From contig NZ_CP006951.1 in the NCBI RefSeq assembly GCF_000830885.1, positions 682,001-746,000 on the forward strand: DNA of 64,000 bases, read 5' to 3'. How positions within the stretch are numbered: the first letter of the stretch is position 1; the number at the start of each line of letters is the position of its first letter. Shown piece by piece: positions 9,048 to 16,814 of the stretch. Made by a program: the position numbers and the translations under genes. This DNA is from Dehalococcoides mccartyi CG5. GTDB taxonomy: Bacteria > Chloroflexota > Dehalococcoidia > Dehalococcoidales > Dehalococcoidaceae. Under the pieces are notes generated by a model that saw only the letters and a list, made by a program, of their open reading frames with translations, was not told the DNA's origin and ran no database searches.

Positions 9048-9836
9048 TCACACAGCATGCCGCAGGCTTACGTCACCGGCCACTATATGTACCAGATTGC
9101 CGTCCGCCAGCCGAATTTTAAGGCTTCCGTCTGAGGCTACCGTTTCCACAATACCGCTATAAATATCTTTGCCGCTGGTTACATCTACTTCTTTACCCAG
9201 CGTAATCAGCCGTTTTTTCCACATCTCAAAAACACATTTCCCGTGTTCATTCAGGTCAAGGTATAGCCTTTCAAACTCGTGCAAAAAGCTTAGTATCAGT
9301 TTCTCACGGCTGACAGGTTTACCTGTATGGTTTATCAGGCTGGTAGCAATATCTTTCAGTTCAGGATAATCCTGCATATCAGCGTTTACATTTATACCCA
9401 GCCCCACCACGCTGAAATTCACCTGCCCGTCCCGGATATCATTTTCCACCAGCATGCCGCAAACTTTCTTGCCGTTTATCAGGATATCATTCGGCCATTT
9501 CAGCTCGGTCATTATGCCGGTGGTATCTTGTATAGCGAAGCTGATTGCCAGTGAAGCGGCCATTATCAGGCGTGAAATCTCAGTCTGACTGGGACGCAGT
9601 ATAAACGACATATATATATTACCCTGAGGCGATACCCATAGTCTTTTCAGCCTGCCATGTCCATCAGTCTGCCTTTCAGTTATTATTACAGTACCGTCAC
9701 CCGCACCCTTGCGGGCCATCTCCATAGCTACTATCTGGGTAGATGCGGTTTCCGGCAAATATATTATTTCCCTGCCCATGAAACAAGTGCGCAGGTTATT
9801 TTGTATATCATTTAGGGAAATACAAGCTGTATTCAT
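9048..9836 (-). CDS. birA: Biotin--[acetyl-CoA carboxylase] ligase
   Basis: Biotin protein ligase activates biotin with ATP and attaches it to a lysine of biotin-dependent carboxylases. The biotinyl-AMP site is seen as ERQTDGHGRLKRLW (GRGR-type loop), followed by LKWPNDILINGKKVCGMLVEN and VVGLGINVN. The enzyme begins almost at the catalytic domain and lacks the DNA-binding domain of E. coli BirA, so it is a class I ligase without repressor function. ATG 9836 is favoured by GGAGA 5-6 nt upstream; ATG 9848 is also in frame. The gene is monocistronic. Confidence 0.93.
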   Translation of the reverse strand: MNTACISLNDIQNNLRTCFMGREIIYLPETASTQIVAMEMARKGAGDGTVIITERQTDGHGRLKRLWVSPQGNIYMSFILRPSQTEISRLIMAASLAISFAIQDTTGIMTELKWPNDILINGKKVCGMLVENDIRDGQVNFSVVGLGINVNADMQDYPELKDIATSLINHTGKPVSREKLILSFLHEFERLYLDLNEHGKCVFEMWKKRLITLGKEVDVTSGKDIYSGIVETVASDGSLKIRLADGNLVHIVAGDVSLRHAV

Positions 9837-9926
9837 ATATTTCTCCATATAACCTTAAGTATCTGGACTTTATAGCCGAGACCGTTATATTATACAACAA
9901 CAGGCACATCGGGGGAGTAAACTGCT

Positions 9927-10481
9927 ATGCCGTCCAACCCTCTGGAAGAATATAATCGCAAGCGTAATTTTGCTCAAACTGCCGAACCATCAGGAGTAAA
10001 AAGCGTACCCTCTGACAAGCCCGTATTTGTTATTCAAAAACATCTTGCCAGCCATCTGCATTATGATTTCAGATTGGAAATTGATGGGGTATTAAAATCA
10101 TGGGCTATTCCCAAAGGACCTTCTGCCAATCCCAAAGAAAAACGATTGGCGGTTGCTACCGAAGACCACCCTATGCAGTACGCATCTTTTGAAGGGGTAA
10201 TACCCGAAGGGGAATATGGTGCGGGCAAAGTGATAGTGTGGGACAAAGGCACTTTTGGCAACCTGAAGGAGGGTAAAACACTGGCTGAGTCTTATGATAC
10301 AGGGCATTTGGTTATAAACCTTCAGGGTAAAAAACTGAAAGGCGGATATTCGCTTTTACGGACCAAAATGGGCTGGCTGATGGTGAAGATGGAAGATGCA
10401 TTTGCTGACCGTTTGTCAGATATACTTAACGAACAACCGGCTTCGGTAATAACTGGTAAACTGGTAGAAGAAATTATTTAA
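9927..10481 (+). CDS. Stand-alone LigD-type 3'-phosphoesterase
   Basis: A 184-residue protein made only of the phosphoesterase domain found at one end of bacterial DNA ligase D. Diagnostic segments are FVIQKHLASHLHYDFRLE (His and Asp/Arg metal and phosphate ligands), WAIPKGPS, HPMQYASFEGVIPEGEYG and VIVWDKGTF. In the family this domain removes 3'-phosphates and ribonucleotides from primer ends during end joining. No ligase, polymerase or Ku gene is nearby. The ribosome site GGGGGAG is clear. The same 13-base string GGGGAGTAAACTG precedes this gene and the next one. Confidence 0.88.
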   Translation: MPSNPLEEYNRKRNFAQTAEPSGVKSVPSDKPVFVIQKHLASHLHYDFRLEIDGVLKSWAIPKGPSANPKEKRLAVATEDHPMQYASFEGVIPEGEYGAGKVIVWDKGTFGNLKEGKTLAESYDTGHLVINLQGKKLKGGYSLLRTKMGWLMVKMEDAFADRLSDILNEQPASVITGKLVEEII

Positions 10482-10519
10482 TACAGGCTAAGTGTCTGCA
10501 TATACCGGGGAGTAAACTG

Positions 10520-11416
10520 ATGTACGTAGTAGAAACACACGGCATATCCAAAATATATGGATGCAACGTTATTGTAGATAATCTATCCCTTAGCCTTGAG
10601 CAAGGGCAGATTATGGGGCTGATTGGACCTAACGGGGCAGGCAAAACTACAACTCTGCGCATGATGATGGATATTATCAAGCCTGACAGCGGGAAAGTGC
10701 TTATACTGGGTGAGCAAATGAATGCTGATGCCCAGAACCATATCGGTTATCTGCCTGAAGAACGGGGTCTTTACCGCAAACAGAAAATCATAGATTCTCT
10801 GGTATATCTGGCCAGTCTTAAAGGCATGAACCCTGTCGTTGCCAGAACCAGAGCTATGGAGTTATTGGAAAAAGTGGGTCTTTCAGCCCATGCCGAAAAA
10901 AAGGTGGAACAGCTTTCGCATGGCATGGGGCAACTGGTACAGCTGGTCTCCACCATTATCCATGACCCAGTTCTAATGATAATAGACGAGCCTTTTAACG
11001 GGCTGGATCCGGTAAATGTCCAACTGGTAAAAGACCTGATGCTGGAACTGCGTAGCCAAAACAAATCACTTATCCTTTCTACTCACCGTATGAATGAAGT
11101 AGAGGAAATGTGTGACCGTATTTGCATGCTTAACAAAGGCCAGCAGGTGCTGTACGGCAATCTGCTTGATATTAAAAACCGCTATCGCAGCAATACGCTT
11201 GAGGTAGATTATGAAGGCGAGTTTCCTCCCCTATCTAACGTCAGTGATACCAAAGCGGCAAACGGCAAAGCCCATATTATATTAAACGGGAGCACTACTG
11301 CCCAAGATGTGCTGGTGCAACTGGTTAAAAGCGGGCTGGTTATACACCGCTTTGAAATAGCTACCCCTACTTTAAATGATATTTTTATCAGCATTGCAGG
11401 TAAGAAAAATGTCTAA
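10520..11416 (+). CDS. ABC transporter ATP-binding protein, NatA-like
   Basis: The ATPase of an ABC exporter, 298 residues. Walker A is GPNGAGKTT (about 35-43), the signature is LSHGMGQ, and Walker B is LMIIDEPFNGLDP. The DRA/NatA-type C-terminal extension (about 220-298) is present. It overlaps the following permease gene by 8 bases, so the pair forms one exporter. The family includes sodium and drug exporters; the substrate cannot be told from sequence. Confidence 0.9.
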   Translation: MYVVETHGISKIYGCNVIVDNLSLSLEQGQIMGLIGPNGAGKTTTLRMMMDIIKPDSGKVLILGEQMNADAQNHIGYLPEERGLYRKQKIIDSLVYLASLKGMNPVVARTRAMELLEKVGLSAHAEKKVEQLSHGMGQLVQLVSTIIHDPVLMIIDEPFNGLDPVNVQLVKDLMLELRSQNKSLILSTHRMNEVEEMCDRICMLNKGQQVLYGNLLDIKNRYRSNTLEVDYEGEFPPLSNVSDTKAANGKAHIILNGSTTAQDVLVQLVKSGLVIHRFEIATPTLNDIFISIAGKKNV

Positions 11417-12626
11417 ATACCGTATTGTTTTAAAGCACGAATTTATGTCAACCTTAAAACGCAAAGGCTTTTTGATAACTTCACTGGCTTTGCCGGTGCT
11501 GGGTTTGCTGGGTATTCTGGTGGGTATGGTAGTGCAGAACATAAACGCAAAACCTGATACCAACGAACCTCTGCAAATAGGGTATGTGGATCAGGTGGGG
11601 GTTTTCAGTGGTTACCAAGAACAACCCGGTGTTGTGTTGATTCCTTTTGCTGACTCGCAGACAGCTGTTGATAATATGCTAAGCGGTGAGCTGGACGAAT
11701 TTCTTATTATACCTGCGGATTATATAAATACGGGTATAATTCAGCGTTTTACCCTGAAAGCTGAAATCTCCCCCGGCGGGGATACTTCTTATGCTATATC
11801 CAGCTTTCTTACCTCCAATCTTTTGGGCGGAAAGGTGGATGCTGATATTCTTAGCCGGGTACAAAACCCGTTTGCTCTGATAAATACCGTTATAGATGAG
11901 TCCGGTCAACCGGCACCCGGTCAGGGCGGAATTCCCAATTATATTGTTTCATACTTGTTCGGCATACTTTTGCTTTTAGCTATATTTACTGCCTCAGGTT
12001 ATTTACTGCAAGGTCTGAGCGAGGAAAAAGAAAACCGTATTATGGAGGTACTGCTTTCCTCTGTCACTACCCGTGAACTTATGACGGGCAAAATAGTCGG
12101 CTTGGGTTTGGCAGGACTGATTCAGGTTGCCTTCTGGCTGGTTTGTGCGTGGGGGCTGGTCAAATTTGCCACTAAAACCTTTGGTGATATACTGGGTGCT
12201 TTGTCTATACAGGCGGATATGATAGTAGTCTGTCTGGTTTTCTTTATACTTGGTTACTTCCTGTACTCCATTCTTATGGCGGCTATCGGTGCCATAACCC
12301 CTAATGTGCGTGACGGACAGCAGCTATCGGTTATTGTTACCATGTCTGCCGCTTTCCCCTTTTACCTTATGCCGTTTATCTTAAACGGAGGAGACAATCT
12401 CCTGAATAAAGTGCTTTCACTTTTCCCGCTTACCTCACCCCTTACTATTATTATGCGTATGGGTACAGGTATACCTGTATGGGAAATTATTCTGGCGGCT
12501 ATTCTTTTAAGTCTTACTATATGGCTGTTTTTCGGACTGGCCGCCAAATTATTCAGGGTGTTTTTGCTTATGTATGGCAAAACCCCCAGCATAAAAGAAA
12601 TAATGCACTTAATCAGGCAAACTTAG
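11409..12626 (+). CDS. ABC-2 type permease, NatB-like
   Basis: A 405-residue membrane protein: one N-terminal helix (about 20-40), a roughly 130-residue extracytoplasmic region, then five to six helices from about residue 165. The segment GLSEEKENRIMEVLLSS is typical of the ABC-2/NatB coupling region. ATG 11409 lies inside the end of the ATPase gene with a purine-rich stretch upstream, so translation is coupled. The export substrate is unknown. Confidence 0.88.
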   Translation: MSKYRIVLKHEFMSTLKRKGFLITSLALPVLGLLGILVGMVVQNINAKPDTNEPLQIGYVDQVGVFSGYQEQPGVVLIPFADSQTAVDNMLSGELDEFLIIPADYINTGIIQRFTLKAEISPGGDTSYAISSFLTSNLLGGKVDADILSRVQNPFALINTVIDESGQPAPGQGGIPNYIVSYLFGILLLLAIFTASGYLLQGLSEEKENRIMEVLLSSVTTRELMTGKIVGLGLAGLIQVAFWLVCAWGLVKFATKTFGDILGALSIQADMIVVCLVFFILGYFLYSILMAAIGAITPNVRDGQQLSVIVTMSAAFPFYLMPFILNGGDNLLNKVLSLFPLTSPLTIIMRMGTGIPVWEIILAAILLSLTIWLFFGLAAKLFRVFLLMYGKTPSIKEIMHLIRQT

Positions 12627-12730
12627 TCTTGGCATAACGGGTAGTTTTATACAGATTTTCGGTTAGGATATTTGAGTGATACAAATGCCATTATTTGTAC
12701 TCATGGTTTGTCCGGAAAGCTGCCAAGCCC

Positions 12731-12759
12731 TTTACTATTCAGCCAAATTGCTCTAAAAT
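12731..12759 (+). promoter_or_regulatory. Promoter of tRNA-Gly
   Basis: TTTACT (12731-12736) and TAAAAT (12754-12759) are spaced 17 bp apart, with the tRNA 5' end 14 bp downstream. Confidence 0.6.
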
Positions 12760-12772
12760 AGCCTCAAAACTT

Positions 12773-12847
12773 GCGGGTGTAACTCAGCGGTAGAGTGCTT
12801 GCTTCCCAAGTAAGACGTCGCGGGTTCGAATCCCGTCACCCGCTCCA
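12773..12847 (+). tRNA. tRNA-Gly (anticodon CCC)
   Basis: A 75-nt cloverleaf: acceptor GCGGGTG paired with CACCCGC (12837-12843), D arm ACTC/GAGT, anticodon arm CTTGC/GTAAG around loop TTCCCAA (anticodon CCC, reads GGG), and T loop TTCGAAT. The 3' CCA (12845-12847) is encoded. The two small paralogous genes follow 26 nt later and may be on the same transcript. Confidence 0.95.
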
Positions 12848-12872
12848 TAACAAATTTAGAAAGAGGTGCTGC

Positions 12873-13088
12873 GTGGGAACTGCAATTGATTATCAGAAGC
12901 AAATGACCGAAATAGTGTATGTGAACCTGCCAGGGCCTGAAGAACCTCAACCAGGCATGACCGGCGGGGAACTCCTCCATGGTTTTTTGGCTGAACTTAA
13001 CAGGGCTCCTTCGGCTGAAACGAGGGCTTTCGTAAGCACATTAGCCGCCAAGTGGAATATTCATTACCGCAATAACAGCGGGCGTTAA
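12873..13088 (+). CDS. Small conserved-looking protein, tandem copy 1
   Basis: A 71-residue protein I do not recognise. It starts at GTG 12873 with AAGAGGTG upstream; an upstream in-frame ATG would run through the tRNA and is not credible. It is about 80% identical to the next gene over its whole length, without gaps. The shared core is MTEIVYVNLPGPEEP, then GMTGGELLHGFLAEL, then LAAKWNIHYRN. The protein is soluble, has no cysteines, and has no recognisable motif. Conservation at the protein level between copies, with silent differences in DNA, shows it is translated. Confidence 0.85.
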   Translation: MGTAIDYQKQMTEIVYVNLPGPEEPQPGMTGGELLHGFLAELNRAPSAETRAFVSTLAAKWNIHYRNNSGR

Positions 13089-13091
13089 TAT

Positions 13092-13119
13092 CCCCCTTGC
13101 AATTATCCCGACAAGGGGG
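13092..13119 (+). other. Hairpin between the tandem small genes
   Basis: CCCCCTTG (13092-13099) and CAAGGGGG (13112-13119) form a perfect 8-bp stem with a 12-nt loop. It is not followed by a T run but by the ribosome site of the second gene, so it looks like an intercistronic mRNA stability or translation element rather than a terminator. Confidence 0.6.
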
Positions 13120-13134
13120 TAAAAGAGGTGCGAC

Positions 13135-13350
13135 ATGGGTGTAGCAATTGAATACCAGAAAATAATGACCGAGATTGTGTATGTCAATCTTCCCGGTCCC
13201 GAAGAGCCTATGCCCGGTATGACAGGCGGGGAACTCCTTCATGGTTTCTTGGCGGAGCTTAACCGTGCAGTTTCACCTGAAAGCCGGGCATATGTTGCTT
13301 CTCTGGCTGCCAAGTGGAATATCCATTACCGTAATGTTCCTTCCAGATAA
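13135..13350 (+). CDS. Small conserved-looking protein, tandem copy 2
   Basis: A 71-residue paralogue of the preceding gene, starting at ATG 13135 with AAGAGGTG upstream, the same ribosome site as copy 1. The differences from copy 1 are mainly conservative (E/D, Y/F, S/T) or in the linker around residues 45-55 and the last three residues. Function is unknown. The pairing, identical length and shared translation signals suggest a recent duplication kept under selection, perhaps to make a heteromer or two differently regulated forms. Confidence 0.85.
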   Translation: MGVAIEYQKIMTEIVYVNLPGPEEPMPGMTGGELLHGFLAELNRAVSPESRAYVASLAAKWNIHYRNVPSR

Positions 13351-13666
13351 GCCCTTTTTTAATAAGTAAACCCGGTAAATTGTCGCTTTAAAATGCGTCT
13401 GTAGTTAGTATTGTCAAGGCGCTCACAATAGCTGTTCTTCAAGACCGTTTCAGAAAACACGATATTTGCGGTAAAGACGGCTATTTGTCTATATATTCAA
13501 AGTTAAGCCTCGCTATCCATAAGTCTTTTTATTTTATAGGCAGTTTCAAGTATATTTGCCTGTTTGACCTTACTTCCGGCTTGTCATTTTGGTGCAGCAT
13601 AAAAATTGGTTGACAAAAGCACTTTTCTGAAATAACCTTTTTAGATAACCAAAAAGGTGAAATTGC
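13351..13666. other. Intergenic region without a gene
   Basis: About 316 bases. I find no credible ORF, tRNA or strong hairpin. A short T run follows the small gene without a stem. The only clear signal is the promoter at 13610-13638 near the right end. Confidence 0.6.
13610..13638 (+). promoter_or_regulatory. Promoter of the MacB-like ABC operon
   Basis: A perfect -35 box TTGACA (13610-13615) is followed after 17 bp by TAACCT (13633-13638), a weak -10. The TTG start codon lies 28 bp further on. Confidence 0.45.
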
Positions 13667-14890
13667 TTGAAAGAAATTTTGCACTATGCCTGGATAGAAA
13701 TTATCCGCCGTCCTGCCCGCAGCATTGGCAATATGCTGGGATACAGTCTGGCACTGGCTATTGCGATAGTTTTATTTTCTGTCCTCAGTTTTTCTCAGGA
13801 CGCTTCCGCCAGTGTACTAAATTCCACCGGTACTCATTTCATAACTTATTTGCCGCAGTGCAATTCAGAGGCCTGTGCTGTAGATTTGAAAGATCCGCTT
13901 CATGAAGGTTTTATAGCCAACAATACCCTTTCAAAAGTGCTTTCGGCTGATATTGTCAGCCAGATAACTGCACTGGATACGGTGAAAGATGCTTCGTCTT
14001 TTATACTATTCCGCTTTTATGACAAAATTACCGATACATATACTCTGGTTGCTGGGTTTGACCCTTTAAATACAACAGCTGTTAAAACCAATTGTTGTTC
14101 CTCAGAGGATATTATAACAGGTGAATTCCTTAAACCCACTGATACCGGTCTGGTAATGCTGGAGGAATCATTTGCTTTAGCCGAGACCCTTCCGGTTGGC
14201 TTCCGTGTGGATATAGGCGGCCAGAGTTTCAGGGTGGGCGGTATTATAAATGCCGGTGTGCGCCCCGGTAAAGCTGACATCTATATGACCATAACAGAGC
14301 TTCGCAATCTTATAAATACCCGTCTTAATACCGCACTGCCCCCGGATGCAACCAACATAATATTGGTGGAATCTAATGGAGCGAATGTGCATTACCAAGC
14401 TATAGACCAGGTCAAAGAAATAATGGGTGACCGCAGTTTGGTTTCCACCTATGCTTGCTCAAAACCTGCCTCTACTGCCATGGGTATAGGCGAGAACGGC
14501 ATTTGGCTGGTTTCGGGGATTCTCCTGATAAGTGTAATTGCTTTGGCCTTGAAATCCGAATATTCTGCTGTACTGGAACGGCGGCGGGATATCGGTATCC
14601 TGAAAGCGATAGGCCTTAGTGACAGCACTATTCTTTGGCAGATAGTAAGCCAATCAGTTATACAGGCAGTTATCGGAGCTGTAGCAGGTATTTTGCTGGG
14701 AGTTTTACTTATATATACGATACCCTTTGCCAGTATCAGCGGAATCAGCAGTCAGGATACACTGGGAGTGGATTGGATAGTAACACTGAGTGCCTTTGGG
14801 CTGGCAGTGATAGGCGGAATAGCAGCCGGGATAATTCCGGCTTTAAGTGCAGCTTCCGTGCGTCCGGCTGAAAGCCTGAGGGGATTATAA
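13667..14890 (+). CDS. ABC transporter permease, MacB/FtsX family
   Basis: A 407-residue permease: N-terminal helix (about 20-42), a roughly 220-residue extracytoplasmic domain, then three C-terminal helices of the FtsX domain (ERRRDIGILKAIGLS precedes the second). It starts at TTG 13667 with AGGTGA 6 nt upstream. The external domain has five cysteines (QCNSEAC, NCC, YACS), which could form disulfides; that is unusual for the family. The partner ATPase follows after one base. MacB-type pairs export peptides, lipids or drugs by mechanotransmission, but no outer membrane or membrane-fusion partner is present. The substrate is unknown. Confidence 0.88.
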   Translation: MKEILHYAWIEIIRRPARSIGNMLGYSLALAIAIVLFSVLSFSQDASASVLNSTGTHFITYLPQCNSEACAVDLKDPLHEGFIANNTLSKVLSADIVSQITALDTVKDASSFILFRFYDKITDTYTLVAGFDPLNTTAVKTNCCSSEDIITGEFLKPTDTGLVMLEESFALAETLPVGFRVDIGGQSFRVGGIINAGVRPGKADIYMTITELRNLINTRLNTALPPDATNIILVESNGANVHYQAIDQVKEIMGDRSLVSTYACSKPASTAMGIGENGIWLVSGILLISVIALALKSEYSAVLERRRDIGILKAIGLSDSTILWQIVSQSVIQAVIGAVAGILLGVLLIYTIPFASISGISSQDTLGVDWIVTLSAFGLAVIGGIAAGIIPALSAASVRPAESLRGL

Positions 14891-14891
14891 A

Positions 14892-15602
14892 ATGAAAAAA
14901 TCCCGTCTTGAAGCTATTAATATCAGCCGCTCTTTTCAAAAAGGCGCCCAGTCCATACCTGTTTTAAAGGAAATAAATCTGAGGGCAGAGCCGGGTGAAG
15001 TGGTGGTTATCCGGGGTAAAAGCGGCGCAGGCAAATCAGTGCTTCTCTGGATACTTTCCGGGCTGGACAATACGGATTCAGGGCGGGTGGTTTTTGACGG
15101 GCTGGAATTAAACTCACTTGGCAACTCCCAGCGGGCTGAACTCCGCCGCAGCCGTTTGGGTATTATCTTCCAGAATTTCAATCTGATTGGTTCGTGGACT
15201 GCATATGAAAATGTGGAAATCGCCCTACGCAATTCGAAGCTTTCGCCACTTGAGAAATCAAAGCGAATTAACCGGATATTGTCTGAACTGGGGCTTTCTG
15301 ACAGGCTTCAAAACCTGCCCGCTGAATTGAGTATAGGCCAACAGCAAAGGGTAGCAATTGCCCGAACACTGGCAACCAACCCTGAACTTATACTGGCAGA
15401 CGAACCCACCGGTGATGTAGACCCTGAAACAGGGGCCGAAATAATCGAGATGCTGCTGACACCTGTTAAGGCAGGTAAAGCAGGGCTGATAGTCGCCACC
15501 CACGGGAATTTCCCTCTGGAAATAGCTACGCGGGTATATACCCTTGATAACGGCGTTCTGATACCATTTAAGCTTGCCAGTACACCCCATCTCCAATCCT
15601 GA
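14892..15602 (+). CDS. ABC transporter ATP-binding protein, LolD/MacB-like
   Basis: A 236-residue ATPase partner of the preceding permease. Walker A is GKSGAGKSV (about 39-47), the signature is LSIGQQQR (normally LSGGQQQR, one glycine replaced by isoleucine), and Walker B is LILADEPTGDVDP. The ADEPTG segment is typical of the LolD/MacB/FtsE group. It lies one base after the permease stop. The extended -10 proposed for hemW overlaps its stop codon. Confidence 0.9.
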   Translation: MKKSRLEAINISRSFQKGAQSIPVLKEINLRAEPGEVVVIRGKSGAGKSVLLWILSGLDNTDSGRVVFDGLELNSLGNSQRAELRRSRLGIIFQNFNLIGSWTAYENVEIALRNSKLSPLEKSKRINRILSELGLSDRLQNLPAELSIGQQQRVAIARTLATNPELILADEPTGDVDPETGAEIIEMLLTPVKAGKAGLIVATHGNFPLEIATRVYTLDNGVLIPFKLASTPHLQS

Positions 15603-15608
15603 TATAAT
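15600..15608 (+). promoter_or_regulatory. Extended -10 element directly before hemW
   Basis: TGATATAAT (TGn plus consensus TATAAT at 15603-15608) ends 6 nt before the hemW ATG, with no good -35 and no Shine-Dalgarno. The expected start of transcription coincides with the ATG. Confidence 0.45.
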
Positions 15609-15614
15609 ATTCTT

Positions 15615-16751
15615 ATGACCCAAAACAGCCTTGCTTTGTATATGCATTTCCCTTTTTGCCTGAAAAAATGCGGATACTGCTCGTTTATTTCTTATCCGGA
15701 CAAACTGGAGAGTGTGCCGGATTATGTAAACTGCCTTAAGAAAGAAATTAAACTACGGACAGAGGGGCTTTGCTTGCACAGCCTTTATTTTGGCGGAGGA
15801 ACGCCCAGCCTTTTATCACCTTCGCAGGTGGCAGATATCATGAGTAGTATACAAACAGTATCGCATCTTTTGCCCGGTGCAGAGATTACATTTGAAGCTA
15901 ATCCGGGTACTCTTAGCCTGCCCTATCTTAAACAGTTAAGCGGGCTCGGCATCAACCGTTTGAGCTTGGGTATCCAAAGTTTTTCAGATGCAGAGCTGAC
16001 AATGCTGGGCCGTTTGCATGACGCTCAACAAGCACGGCATATATACACACAAGCCAGAATCTCCGGTTTTGACAATATAAATCTTGATCTTATTTATGGT
16101 TTACCCCATTCCACCCTGCTTTCTTTTAAAGCCAATCTGAGTGAAATGCTGAAACTTGAGCCGGAACATATTTCACTTTACGGTCTCACTCTGGAGGAAG
16201 ACACCCCCATGTATCTTCAGGTGCAAAAAGGATTATTGCCCTTTATGGATTCCGAAATTGCGGCTGACCAGTATCAGCTGGCTGAAGAAATGCTGGAGAG
16301 TGCCGGCTACCATCACTATGAGATTTCCAACTGGGCTAAACAGGGCTATGAGAGCCGTCATAACCTTACTTACTGGCAAAACAGGCCTTATCTGGGTTTG
16401 GGTGTGGCTGGGCATTCCTTTTTTCAGAATTGGCGTACAGCCAATACCATAGACCTTGATGAGTATTTACTTTGCTGGCAAAATAATTCCCCGCCGTCAC
16501 CGTCTGAAAATATAAATGTAGATTTAGCTAATCAGCTGGCTGAAACTATAATATTGGGGCTTAGGCTGGATAAGGGTGTAACCGCTGAAGATATTGAAGC
16601 CCGTTTCGGGACGTGTGTGATGGATATGTATTATCCCCAGATTCAAGAATGTGTTGAATTGGGGCTTTTGGAAGAGCATGATGGCTGTATCCGCCTGACC
16701 CCCAGAGGCAGGTTGCTCTCTAACGAGGTATTCTGGCGTTTCTTGCCTTAA
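15615..16751 (+). CDS. hemW: HemW-like radical SAM protein
   Basis: A 378-residue radical SAM protein of the HemW/oxygen-independent coproporphyrinogen oxidase-like family. The cluster motif CLKKCGYCSF (C-x3-C-x2-C) starts near residue 14. LYFGGGTPSLL and FEANPGTL, and the C-terminal HemW domain (SRHNLTYWQNRPYLGLGVAGHS), follow. HemW binds haem and is a probable haem chaperone; it lacks the features of true HemN. No other haem genes are nearby. The gene has no Shine-Dalgarno site and may be read from a leaderless mRNA. lepA follows 63 nt later, as in many bacteria where the two genes are neighbours. Confidence 0.92.
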   Translation: MTQNSLALYMHFPFCLKKCGYCSFISYPDKLESVPDYVNCLKKEIKLRTEGLCLHSLYFGGGTPSLLSPSQVADIMSSIQTVSHLLPGAEITFEANPGTLSLPYLKQLSGLGINRLSLGIQSFSDAELTMLGRLHDAQQARHIYTQARISGFDNINLDLIYGLPHSTLLSFKANLSEMLKLEPEHISLYGLTLEEDTPMYLQVQKGLLPFMDSEIAADQYQLAEEMLESAGYHHYEISNWAKQGYESRHNLTYWQNRPYLGLGVAGHSFFQNWRTANTIDLDEYLLCWQNNSPPSPSENINVDLANQLAETIILGLRLDKGVTAEDIEARFGTCVMDMYYPQIQECVELGLLEEHDGCIRLTPRGRLLSNEVFWRFLP

Positions 16752-16814
16752 AGATTAAAATACGCTAATTTATATATTCGGTAGTATATAAGCCTAAAGT
16801 TAAAAGTTGGTGAT

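Noticed and set aside
9912-10519. Repeated string GGGGAGTAAACTG before two adjacent genes
   Set aside because: Likely a shared ribosome-site context; 13 bases is too short to claim a mobile or regulatory repeat.
12753-12980. A minus-strand frame across tRNA-Gly and the first small gene
   Set aside because: It covers the tRNA and is the antisense of the tandem small gene; a similar antisense frame covers copy 2 for the same reason.
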